Made by a program: the position numbers and the translations under genes. A stretch of DNA of 64,000 nt from Entonaema liquescens (taxonomy: Eukaryota; Ascomycota; Sordariomycetes; Xylariales; Xylariaceae), in NCBI GenBank assembly GCA_902805475.1, contig CADCSX010000023.1, forward strand, positions 2,542,001-2,606,000, read 5' to 3'. Shown in pieces: positions 33,552-43,601 of the stretch. The notes beneath the pieces are model-generated. The model saw only the letters and a program-made list of their open reading frames with translations, had not been told where the DNA came from and made no database searches. Position 1 is the stretch's first letter, and every line of letters starts with the position of its first letter.

Positions 33552-33559
33552 AACTAAAT

Positions 33560-35976
33560 AAGCGTATTGGGTTTCATCCACTGCCAGATTGGCCGTATAA
33601 CAAGTACTACGGAGACGAGCAATTATACGGGCAATAGGTATAACATCGCAATAGAAGAATGGGGCTGGTATCTTTCTTCAGATCTCTTAATTAATAGGTA
33701 ATTTCACAGACAAGCAACCCAGTGTTTATGGGACGCCTTAGGAGAGTCAAACTTCTTACATGAAATTCGCAGTGGATTCAAGTGCCTTACCATTGAGAAC
33801 AATAATACAGTCCCCAACTACACATATCTAATATCGCACCTACCAAAGGTGACCAAAATAGAGTGGGCAGCATATGTACACAGCAGCTTGATAATTTGGT
33901 TAGGGAATGGCTAGAGAAATAGATAGGACTATCATCATTGCTATTCTCGAGACGTAGCTGGGTTACTGGAATAAGGCCGAACATCATGTTTAAGCATTAG
34001 GTATAAATGAACGTGAGGCTTAACTATCTTATCCATGTATCCCACTGAGCATCGTCTCGTAAGCATATAATTGATCTTTGAGTCTAGGCCTTTAATGTTC
34101 CCTTCATATAATCTTGATTAGTAGGTCCTCGACATGATTGTGGAAGGAATTATTTTGCGAACTGGTTGTTATTATCAAGATCCCTCAGTCCAATCATATT
34201 TCTCGTGGATAAACTGTTCTTCGACATATATAGACCGCAATCCTTACTCATCGATGGCTTTCAACGTAATTAAGTTACTTATTAAGGTCTCTGGAGCTTG
34301 ACATGGTTTAACCCCCTTTTTTATCCCGCCTTGCGGGATAGAACACTGAAATCATAGTTGTATTTGCATACTATCAACCTTTACAGCTACTGGTGTAGTC
34401 AATTCGAATTTGAAACTTAGGCACCTGTCTATTATACTTGTTCTTCTCTTGGTTGGTAGGTATCTATTAGACGCAAAAAAGGAGCATTGGAGACTGTGGT
34501 TGAAGTTACTCGAATTCTTGTAGCTAGTATCTTGTAAAATATCCGATTAATGTAACACTAGATGCAAAAGACAATAACATTATATTCTTTATAACTATCA
34601 TTAATCTTGAAACCTACAGTCTTATATGCCTTAGCAACTTAAAAGCCATTCCCATATTGTAGGAAAAATACCTATTACGGCGCACCATATGATTTTAAAT
34701 GGGATTTTAATTTGTAATATTTTTCGGTAATGCCAAAGGGATTGGTCTCTTTACATGCTATACATATGCAGCTGGCTTAAGATTATGCTTCAAATACACA
34801 GGTACGTAAAGTGCCTACCCAATGCGAGTAAGAAGTGATGATACCCCCTTTGTTCTAGAAATAAGAGTCTTCCAACTTGGTTATGTTTGATGGAGACTTT
34901 CCCGAGTTGCTACTGGCATTATACGCGTTTCTTATTGGGATGCTTATCTTGATCTACCTTCGGTATGATCAAGCTTCTGTCAACTGTTGATGTTCTCGTC
35001 GCCGTGGGTACTCATTGGGGTTGTGTCGATGCAATCCGTCGGCGACTGAATATCTAGTGGCAAATTACCTAATGGGTAACGAATGATGAATGTCTCAAGT
35101 TGTTGAAGTCCAAATCAATATAAAGATGGGCTGTGCATCCTCCACTCTTTTTACTACACAGTGCTGGTACTTTATGAAGCCCAATAGATTACCGAGACAA
35201 CGAAAGAGATAGCTGTATATCATCAAGTCTCGATGCAATCTCTCGAGATATCTCCATAGAAATCAAGCGCTACCAGAATTTGTAAAGCATACACGTATGT
35301 AATTCAGTTGCCAATGAGTCTCTTTTCGGGGCTCCTGTGCTTTGTTGGCAACTAATAGAACTTGCAGTAGCGCGGACAACAAGTCTTGTTGGACGGAACT
35401 GAATAGTCTAGCCCTAGACTAAGCAGAGCGTTGAGGTGCATCATTGGCGAGTTTAGATCTTTAGCTGCAGTGGGCTCTTCCATGGTTCTGAGAATAGATG
35501 CTGACATTGGTTGGCCAATAGATAGTGTAGATTATTTACGCAGAACGTTGTTGTTAGCCTTATAATTTCTGCGACGTCCCAGAGTGGAATTGGCCACAGC
35601 CTTAGATGCCCAATGAATGACATTTGGGCATATAATTCGCTGGCAACATGCTAGATCCGTACAATCAGAACTCAATCTCGCTCTTACGTGTCTGGGCCCC
35701 CCTACCATCGTTCAAATAGGATTCAACTGTCAATTCCGCTGCAGGGTCCGCTCCACCCGCTACGACGCTGTGATGGAGACTCATCCCATTATGTTCGTAC
35801 ACAACAGCTGATCCAACTTAGCCATTCACTGACTATACGAATATCCATAATTTTTATCAACACTGGAGGTGTAGCTAATAATGATCCATTCTGTATAAAT
35901 GGCTTCAAGGCCGCCCGCCAAAATGTCGAACGATCATTCCAACTTTACACTTGATCTGGTATTGTAGGATCACATC
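33560..35976. other. Long gene-poor stretch
   Basis: About 2.4 kb without a supportable gene. It holds a perfect 8-bp inverted repeat at 34322-34340. Some minus-strand frames near 35340-35420 look mildly coding-like but cannot be assigned. The right end is the aldo-keto reductase promoter. Confidence 0.5.
34322..34340. repeat. Perfect hairpin TATCCCGC / GCGGGATA
   Basis: Eight-base arms with a 3-base loop, standing alone in AT-rich DNA. Possibly a transposon end or footprint; no gene ends next to it. Confidence 0.6.
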
Positions 35977-37056
35977 ATGTATACACAAATCGATTCCAAC
36001 GACTCAAGGTTCCGGTCCGATGCTTCTGGTGTCGGACCGAAGCAGACCTCCTCCTCTTCTGTTGCGCCTCTCCCAACCCTGAAGTTGAACGATGGGAACG
36101 AGTTGCCTATGGTAAGTTCCAGATCCAGATCCTCGATCGCATAACAACGAACTCATGTTTTGGGTATTAGGTCGCATATGGCCTAGGTATGGCTTTCAGC
36201 CAAGCCGACACGGAGCATATCGTGAACTCCGCCCTCAGGGGAATCAGGGGTGGCTTTAACCACTTAGATGCCGCGGAAGGTAAGAACATGAACTTCCCAT
36301 GACTATCCGTTTTATATCCACGGGACAGTTTTCTAATCAAAAATCATAGCGTACGGCAATGAGAAAGGACTCGGAATAGCCATCAGGAATTCCGGAGTAC
36401 CACGCTCGCAACTCTACATTACCACCAAGGTGTGGACTGTAGCGACGAACGTAAGAGCGGCCTTCGATGCTTCTCTTGAGCGACTCGGCGTCGACTATGT
36501 GGACTTGTACCTGGTGGGTTGGCCACAGATTGCCGATACTCCGGATCGCCTGCAGCAGATCTGGGCCGAGGTCGAGGCCATCAAGGAGAGCGGCAAGGCA
36601 AAGTCGATCGGCGTCTCCAACTTCCTGCAGGACCACTTGCAGACGATCCTCAAGACGGCCAAGATCAAGCCTGCCGTCAACCAGATTGAGTACCACCCGT
36701 ACCTACAACACGGAGGCCTTCTCGACTTCCAACGCCAGAACAACATCGCGACTGCCGCGTACTCGCCCCTTACGGCAATCACGAAGGCCCGACCCGGCCC
36801 CGTCGACGGTATCTACGCTTCGCTTGCTCGGAAGTACGGCGTCTCAGAGGCGGAAATCGCCCTTCGATGGGCCATAGACCAGGGCATTGCGGTCGTCACG
36901 ACCAGCACCAGCGAGGAGCGCCTGTACAGCTTGCGAAGACAGCTGCCCTCATTCAAGCTCACCGCTAGCGAGATTGCGGAGATCACAGAACTTGGAAAGA
37001 GGAAACATTTCCGGGGTTTCTTCAACGATATCTTTGCTCCCGAAGACAGGCGCTAA
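35977..37056 (+). CDS. Aldo-keto reductase with a non-standard active site
   Basis: AKR-fold NADPH-dependent oxidoreductase, 316 aa, three exons (introns 36112..36170 and 36280..36349). A Ser/Thr-rich extension of about 30 residues precedes the barrel. Of the catalytic tetrad, Asp 78 and Tyr 83 (HLDAAEAYGNE) and Lys 108 (TTKVW) are present, but the His expected in the LYLxHWP motif is Gly 138 (LYLVGWP). The cofactor region (SIGVSNF, NQIEYHPYLQ, AYSPL) is otherwise typical. Known AKRs that replace this His have altered chemistry, so the reaction may not be a simple carbonyl reduction. Convergent with the XRCC4 gene. Confidence 0.9.
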
Positions 37057-37382
37057 ATCTTTGGGTATATCTGGTTAAGGGGGTGTTATTTTTTGGTTTC
37101 GATATTTAAAAAAAAGTGCCACCATGGTCTCAACGGCACGACAGAAGGCGTCTAGTATATTCAAGGTTGGGGTGGGGTTTTTTTCTCATGATCGCGTAAC
37201 GTCGCTCAGTCTGGACGGGAACACTAGCTTAAACATATAGGCATTATTGCCATTGCATTAGCTTTAGTGTAGTTAATGCTGGATCCAGTCCCGCAGATAT
37301 GCTATTTTGGCTGCTTCCTGTCCCTAAAACACCAGCAAAATCGTCCGTGAACGCTAAATCATTATCCTAATGCATCGTATGT
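37057..37382. other. Convergent 3' intergenic segment
   Basis: No gene seen between the aldo-keto reductase and XRCC4 genes. Confidence 0.55.
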
Positions 37383-38611
37383 TCATAGCTCATCATCAGA
37401 TTCCGTTTCGTCATCGTCGACTTCCTTCTGTGGCGGAGCTGCAGAGGCTTTGCTTTTCATAAAGGGTAGCCTTCGCGGCGGCGGAAGTGGCTTGCTCTCC
37501 TCTTGTGAACTCTCAGATTCAGAGTCTTCTTCCGCTGACGCTAATGCCTGGTTTCTCTGGGACTTTACCGGTGGGGGTACCGGGTCCTCGTCTGTGTCTT
37601 CTCCACTCGCCGTCTCTCCTGCTGTAGTATCACCGTGGTCTTCCTCTACGTCTGGCTTTGCATTCCCATTATTACCCTCTTCTACATCCATTTTCTCGAA
37701 CCCATCATCACTGCTTTCTTCTTCCTCCTTGACTTTTCGCTTGGAAGCACGTGATGGTTTAGGTACGTGCTTCCGCGTGCTTTGGTTGCCATTAACGTTT
37801 GCAAGTTTTTCAGGGTCGATGCTTGCAGATGCTAATAGGCGCTGTTGTTGTCGGATCTTAACTTTCTTTTCATTTATGAGGTCTCGGAACTTTTCGAGCA
37901 ACTGCGTCTCATCCTCATCCTTCGCCTTAACAAGTTCATCCAATTGACCTTTGAGCTCATCAAGGGAATTCTCGAGAGCCTTGTTTTTTCGGTTAGCAGC
38001 GACCAGACCCTCTTGGACTTTCTCTCGGGCCCCGATGGCCGAAATGCACCAATCGAAAGGCGAGATTTCGGTCTTCTCATCTTCTTCTAGCTTAATGGAT
38101 CCAAGGCGTTGCTATAACTTATAATTAGTGACGGATTCGACCAGAGTCCTTGGGGGGTACGCATACCGTAATGCCCTGGATATTCTTCCGAAAAGAAATG
38201 GAGACCGAGGTGCCGTCCGAATGCATATCGGCTCTGATCTCAACGTCGGGAACAGGTTGCTGGTTAACCAATGTTGAAACTAGGATCTCTTCCCACTCTT
38301 CAAGGGAGCAAGGGCCACTAGAGGCTTTGTAGTCACTGACCCTCTTATGTCGTACTATGGGAACATTTTAGCTTTTGGTCCTATTGAGATTGAATCATGT
38401 ATGAAATCCGCGAATCCATCTTCACGACCTCAAGAGTATGTGGGGACTTGTTCAAGTAATGAGACTCACATTTCATCGTGAACACAGCTGTGCTTTCTGA
38501 TCCAACTAACTTGAGGTCCAGTGGCCGCGATCCATTCGGAGACACGTTCAGGAGGAAATAGGCACTTTCCCCTCCCGAAATAAGAAAGCGCAATACTGAG
38601 ACTTCTGCCAT
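37383..38611 (-). CDS. xrcc4: XRCC4/Lif1-like non-homologous end-joining factor
   Basis: XRCC4 scaffolds DNA ligase IV at double-strand breaks. The 352-aa model has an N-terminal head (MAEVSVLRFLISGGESAYFL; then LRHKRVSDYKASSG and EEWEEIL), a helical stalk (AREKVQEGLVAANRKNKALENS, LDELKGQLDELV) where ligase IV would bind, and a disordered acidic tail with a basic KRKVK nuclear-localisation-type patch, ending in DDDETESDDEL. Introns at 38355..38469 (115 nt, GTGAGT...ATAG) and 38112..38166 keep phase. Fungal XRCC4 proteins diverge quickly, so assignment rests on head and stalk architecture plus the LRHxRVSD segment. Confidence 0.85.
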
Positions 38612-40127
38612 CTTAAGAGTTGCAGGTAGGTTGATTGAGGAGTCCTAGTGCACCTCCAGGAAAATAATTGGATATATCCAAGCCCCTTGTTCGTATAAAT
38701 CAGAGACCAACTATCACCATCTCACCAGATACTGTAGGAGAAGAGCATGCAATTGAGCCAGGCATAAATGCGCAATGCCTTAAAATTATTTTTATGAAGA
38801 CGGATATCTTGCGTTGTTCGTTATAAAGAGCGTCTGATCTGTTTGATATGAGGTTTAGGAACTTGTTAAAGTGGCCTAGCAATCAGGCAGTTGCCTTGCT
38901 GCCTACAATACCTCTATGTGCACTTCGAATAACTACCTAGGTAGGTAACATTCGGTACCATGAAACTGCAGGCATTACATGGGTACAAAGTACTTAGGTA
39001 AAGTTAACTTCAAGTGCCACTGAGGGAGGGGGTGGGGAAGAATACAAAGAGGGCACTTCCGAATTTTAAAATCTTCGTTTAGTGATTCTCTTAGGCACAT
39101 CGCCCAAATTTTTTAGAGGTAAAATTCCTACGTACCTTTATGAGGGGTCAAACCCGTGTTTTTACAGAAGGCGCGTCACTGTCGCGCTCAAGAAAATATT
39201 TTGATTGGCTGATATAACTACTCAGACCCTGTAGCCCTAAATTTGGTCTGTGCATTGATCCCAGCCACCAGAAAACCAAGTACCTGAACTACCTACTTAG
39301 TGTCGATAGGTACCTCAGGTAGGTAGGTACCTAACCTACCAGAGGAACACCTAGCCAGCCAGCCATTCAAGATTTTTCAAGGCTTGATTTGGGGCGCACT
39401 GACCTGACCCCATTTCAATACTTCATCCACTTTCTCTCATCTCTCTTCCAACACAAGCGCATCCACACCTGCATCCACACCTTGTTTTGGTATGAGAATT
39501 GAACCAAGACAATCTTTCTCGCACTCATCTCGATCTGGATAACTCTCGATATTCCAGATCCCCTCAATCTCTTACCTAAACTATCATATATCCGATTTCA
39601 TCTTAGGTGGAATGAGTAGATCCGACACGGTTCAATTTACCTTTTTATTCTACACCTAAGGTGGGCAAGTTTTTGTTATGCGGTTAATAAGATAGTTTAA
39701 CTACAACCTAAACGTAAACTTGACACGCCTAAGCTTCATGTTTCAAGGTTATTAACTTTGCGACAACTTCCCGCCAACTTCCCGCCAACCCCCTTTGATT
39801 TTTACTTTCGCCGCACTTCGTGTCGCTCATACCAATTCAATTAGCCTCACTTATCCACCCTCAACTTTTCGCGCTTGGCGTTGCAGTTGCCGAAATTCCA
39901 GATTCATTCAGTCGACTCTTTCTATCTTGTACGCGCAGTTGCGGAGCACATAGCAATCAAACATTTAGAACATCGGAACGATGCGACTAGCCGTAGGGTA
40001 CCACTAACCAAGACCATTGTTCTTGGACATTGGCCTCTATTCGTGGCCACTCTAACCTGGTCATCCTATTTATCGCATTGTTTTTAGATGCGCATCGTGC
40101 ACCCGATCCACCAAACTGTTGTTCACG
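38612..40127. other. Divergent intergenic region upstream of xrcc4 and byr4
   Basis: About 1.5 kb. It contains a cluster of CCTACC/GGTAGG palindromes (39290-39350), an inverted GCGCG...CGCGC pair near 39170-39188, a tandem AACTTCCCGCC at 39765-39786 and probably a long byr4 5' leader. No gene seen. Confidence 0.5.
39765..39786 (+). promoter_or_regulatory. Tandem AACTTCCCGCC repeat upstream of byr4
   Basis: Two perfect head-to-tail 11-nt copies about 340 nt before the byr4 start. The TTCCCGCC core resembles animal E2F sites; in ascomycetes its reader is uncertain. Confidence 0.45.
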
Positions 40128-43100
40128 ATGGCGTATCCTCCAAATTGGGAGAATATGGATCTCCTAGATAAACTTCTTGCGGTCGAGAAAGCCGAGGAAG
40201 AACGAACTGGGGAGCCACGAATTCGCGAAAGAAAGAGCTGGATCGAGGATTGGGACAATGACAACGATTTTGTGATTGACAATGAGGATCTCACTTTCCG
40301 AAGTAATTCTACTACAAATACGCAGTCTCATCACCGCGATAGTCTCTCTTCCTTCCGGTCCGATCGAGAGTCTCTACCTGGAAACGACGAAAGACAGTTG
40401 CATTTACCCGGTAATGACGAGAAGTCAACTATGGACGCGATTGCTGCCGCTGCTCATGCGGGAATTCCGATACCCACGAACGTGCCGCCGTCTGCTTTGG
40501 TGGGAGGTACTATTAAGCGACTAGGAGGAAGAAAGATGAAAAAGATTTTCCAAGAGGATTATGGCGATGATCTGGATCTTCCTATTACTGGTCCGCTTCG
40601 TTTAAAGCCCCAGGACGGCAAAGCGTACCCCGAGTCCCTGAGACAACTAAGCATGTCGAGCCCCACGAAACAGCAAGCTCCTATCACTGTCCAGGAGCCA
40701 CATGGGCGGATCTTGCCAAAGACCTTAGTAACACCTATTGATTTGGAAAAATTCCGAGATGACGATGACGACGACGACGTTTTTGGCGATGGAGACACAA
40801 CTATCAAAGCCCCAAAGCTTCGTCCTCAATCTAGACCTATATCACTGATAACCCCTCCTACGCCTTCACCTCACAAGAAGCGAGGCGATGATGATATTGA
40901 AGGAGATCTAGAGCTACCGTCGGATGGATTATTAAAGCTTTCTAGAAGGATGGATATCCCCAAGACGCCTGCGTTGAGTACAAACGATGATTTCGACTGG
41001 GGAGAAGGTAGCTTAGGAACTCGGTTTGGCGGAACAAAGCGAGATGCCTTTTCAACCCGTAGTTCATCGGTGTCGGCCCTCAGCCCCAGTCTTGCTAGTT
41101 CTATCACAGCTGAGAGTGAGGACGAGATTTTCGACGGTCTCCTTCTACCGAATGGTCCCTTAGACCTTAACGAACGACTTAAACGACGCAAACAAGACCA
41201 ATTTCTGGAAGGACAGCCCGAGCATTCTATATTGGAAAAGCCGTCTTCGTTGCCTAAGAATACTATTAAACCTATAGCAGAAAATGAAGACCTCCTGGAT
41301 GGCCTTGACTTGGGTGATGGGGATGTGCTGCGCTCCGATAAGTCCACGCTCCATCGCAATGTCAAAGTCAAAGAAGCTCGACCAGTTAGTCCTACACGAC
41401 CGAAAACATCGATCTCCGTAACCTTCACCAATAAGCCAGTTACATCAACACCTGTCTCTCGTCTTCCCCGGCCTATGGGTAGTCATGAACGTGCACAGAC
41501 TCAGCCATCGCTTGAACCCGTATCCGAAAGCGGTGGTCCCATACTCCCACGGCCTTCGCGCAGATCTCAATCACGCCTTGGCCACTCCTCACAATCTTCT
41601 GTTTCGAGCATTCACACGCCTACCACACCCTCGTCAGTACAGTCAGCCCAATTTTCTACACCGCGTAGAAGAGAACTGAGCCAAAAGACTTCATCTGGAG
41701 CCTTGCGTAACGAGCCTACCACTACGAGCGCACAGCTACTCAGACTGAAGCGCTCTCTACCAGCTATGCGTCATACTCCGACGCCAATGAAGCCTGCGTC
41801 TTCGCGGGTCGATCGGCCACCCTCGCGCACCGATTCACGCGTTGAGTCTGGTAGACCCCAGTCTGTTCTACGGCCGAAGACTCCGGTTGATCGCGCACGT
41901 CCTATCTATGAAAGTAGTGCAGCGCAGGCAAGAAGAAACCCCTTCTTACCCGCCGGTGCATCTCAATCCCAGTCACAGCATGTGAGCGCCAAGAGTACGC
42001 AGAGTGCACGGCCATTTCGACGCCACGATTCCGATCATGGCCCTGAAGTTCGACCCTTATCTCGCGCCTTCTCTCGAACCGCGATCAGATCGCCAAGCCC
42101 AAGAAGGGCACGTAATGAGAAGATGTCAGCCGAGCCTATATGGCAGCAGATCAGCAAGCCGCGACGGGTACGCCGCTTCGGTGATGGTCATGAACTTGAC
42201 TCGTTTGATGACCTTCCCACCTCGGCACAGGCCGAATCCAAGTTCGTGAAGCAACCAGTTGCGTGCGGCAATAGAACGAATATCCGAAATAAGATCTACC
42301 AGAACGTTTTGCCAGAGCGGCATACGCCGAGTCCTGTATCTCCTTTCTCACCAGCGAGACCTGACTCCCTACCTCATTTTGCCCGAGATACAGCTGCGAG
42401 TCGCATCGCCAGGGAAACAATTTTAGCACAGCGAGCACCCGCTTCAGGACCACTGGCTCCTGTTACTAATCAGAGAGTTGCTCAACTGTCTTCCAGGGGA
42501 AATTTCGGGCTACATAGTTATAACACACCCAGAGCTAAGAAGTCTCAAAAGACGCCTCAGCTAAAACCGCACTTAATTTCCAACCTAAACTCCGCGAAGG
42601 AAACCAAAGGTAGGCCTACTACACCCCAGAAACCACAACAACCTAATGCACACGTGCAGCATGAGACACTACGGGTACATAGAGTGTCCCGAATCCCCAA
42701 ACTCCTGAGCGTCTTTGGAAGCAATACAAGACAGAAGTACAGAAACTACCAGTGTCTCGGATCCCTCAATCCCCGAGAGACTCCAAAAGTTTTGGGGTTC
42801 AGTGCATCTAAGAGATTACCGGTGTCTGGGAAGTCTCCTACGCCTAAAAACCCACCAACCCCTCTCAAGACTAGAGCACTTCTTAAGGCTCAAGCTCAAA
42901 GATTCGGAATACACGACAAGGCATCACCAGCCAAGCCCAACCTAATATTCTGGAACGCTCAAACTCCTGTGAAGTCTCAGGAACCCCAAGCATCCTTCAC
43001 CTCACAGAAATATACACCTTTTCAGAGAAGCACTGCTAACATACAAACATCAGTTGTCAACGGTATGACTTACAACCCGACAACATTCCGTTGGGAGGGT

Positions 43101-43601
43101 AATGACAATGCGCTCAGTGCATTCGACGTCCCGGTCCCGTCCCCCACAACGTCTCTCCCGCCGCATGTAACACGCGATAGAGAGGGTTCCACCTCGAGAC
43201 CGGTACTCATTACTAACATGACTGCCACTAAAGGCGTCAAACGAGTTGGTGACATGATTTTCGACCCGCAGAATATGTGCTGGCTGAAAGCAGATGTGAC
43301 CCCTTCTGTGTCTAATGACCCCATGGAAGGCTTTAATGCAATGGACGACGATGATCCCTTCAAAGATATTCCTGATCTCGATGACAAGGATAAGGACTCG
43401 ATCGGCCCCGGTCGTGGAAGCGACCTTCGGGATGATTGGCTAGTGGGTGAAGAATTTGACGTCGGCCCAGAATTTATTAGACGTCAACATGAAGAGGAGT
43501 CACGATGGCGCCGAAAGTGCGGTCCCTGGAGTAACACCGGGAATCGTAACCGGGCTGACTTGCGATGGGCACTAAGGAAGATGATCATGGAGCAGAAATA
43601 A
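40128..43601 (+). CDS. byr4: Byr4/Bfa1-like GAP subunit regulating septation and mitotic exit
   Basis: Byr4 with Cdc16/Bub2 forms the two-part GAP that holds the Spg1/Tem1 GTPase at spindle poles and restrains the septation network. The model has 1157 aa and no intron; I start at the first ATG (40128) because the frame upstream begins with TTG. The conserved N-terminus reads MAYPPNWENMDLLDKLLAVE, the middle is a long Ser/Thr/Pro/Arg-rich disordered region, and the C-terminus holds the Spg1/Cdc16-interaction-type region with NGMTYNPTTFRWEGN, RVGDMIFDPQNMCWL, DDPFKDIPDLDD, VGEEFDVGPEFI and a basic RADLRWALRKMI end. Around 42684-42825 a degenerate 69-nt tandem repeat appears to be read out of frame in its middle unit. 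Confidence 0.92.
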   Translation: MAYPPNWENMDLLDKLLAVEKAEEERTGEPRIRERKSWIEDWDNDNDFVIDNEDLTFRSNSTTNTQSHHRDSLSSFRSDRESLPGNDERQLHLPGNDEKSTMDAIAAAAHAGIPIPTNVPPSALVGGTIKRLGGRKMKKIFQEDYGDDLDLPITGPLRLKPQDGKAYPESLRQLSMSSPTKQQAPITVQEPHGRILPKTLVTPIDLEKFRDDDDDDDVFGDGDTTIKAPKLRPQSRPISLITPPTPSPHKKRGDDDIEGDLELPSDGLLKLSRRMDIPKTPALSTNDDFDWGEGSLGTRFGGTKRDAFSTRSSSVSALSPSLASSITAESEDEIFDGLLLPNGPLDLNERLKRRKQDQFLEGQPEHSILEKPSSLPKNTIKPIAENEDLLDGLDLGDGDVLRSDKSTLHRNVKVKEARPVSPTRPKTSISVTFTNKPVTSTPVSRLPRPMGSHERAQTQPSLEPVSESGGPILPRPSRRSQSRLGHSSQSSVSSIHTPTTPSSVQSAQFSTPRRRELSQKTSSGALRNEPTTTSAQLLRLKRSLPAMRHTPTPMKPASSRVDRPPSRTDSRVESGRPQSVLRPKTPVDRARPIYESSAAQARRNPFLPAGASQSQSQHVSAKSTQSARPFRRHDSDHGPEVRPLSRAFSRTAIRSPSPRRARNEKMSAEPIWQQISKPRRVRRFGDGHELDSFDDLPTSAQAESKFVKQPVACGNRTNIRNKIYQNVLPERHTPSPVSPFSPARPDSLPHFARDTAASRIARETILAQRAPASGPLAPVTNQRVAQLSSRGNFGLHSYNTPRAKKSQKTPQLKPHLISNLNSAKETKGRPTTPQKPQQPNAHVQHETLRVHRVSRIPKLLSVFGSNTRQKYRNYQCLGSLNPRETPKVLGFSASKRLPVSGKSPTPKNPPTPLKTRALLKAQAQRFGIHDKASPAKPNLIFWNAQTPVKSQEPQASFTSQKYTPFQRSTANIQTSVVNGMTYNPTTFRWEGNDNALSAFDVPVPSPTTSLPPHVTRDREGSTSRPVLITNMTATKGVKRVGDMIFDPQNMCWLKADVTPSVSNDPMEGFNAMDDDDPFKDIPDLDDKDKDSIGPGRGSDLRDDWLVGEEFDVGPEFIRRQHEEESRWRRKCGPWSNTGNRNRADLRWALRKMIMEQK

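Larger units (their letters stand above)
32725..33559. mobile_element. hAT-like non-autonomous DNA transposon with RIP-mutated core
   Basis: An 819-bp element (32733..33551) is bounded by 8-bp direct repeats AACTAAAT at 32725..32732 and 33552..33559. Its ends are inverted repeats of about 50 bp starting GAGTGATGCTATTTCAAG; I align 33 identical bases, then two transition mismatches in the next 17. An 8-bp target duplication plus A at position 2 and G at position 5 of the inverted repeat fits the hAT superfamily. No transposase frame remains. The interior (about 32860-33430) is nearly pure A+T with most C inside CpG. The inverted repeats themselves are hardly affected. It sits in gene-poor DNA between the SelO gene and the aldo-keto reductase. 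Confidence 0.85.

Noticed and set aside
37450..37947. 165-codon plus-strand ORF antisense to the xrcc4 acidic tail
   Set aside because: Ser/Leu-rich shadow of the Glu/Asp/Ser repeats on the other strand.
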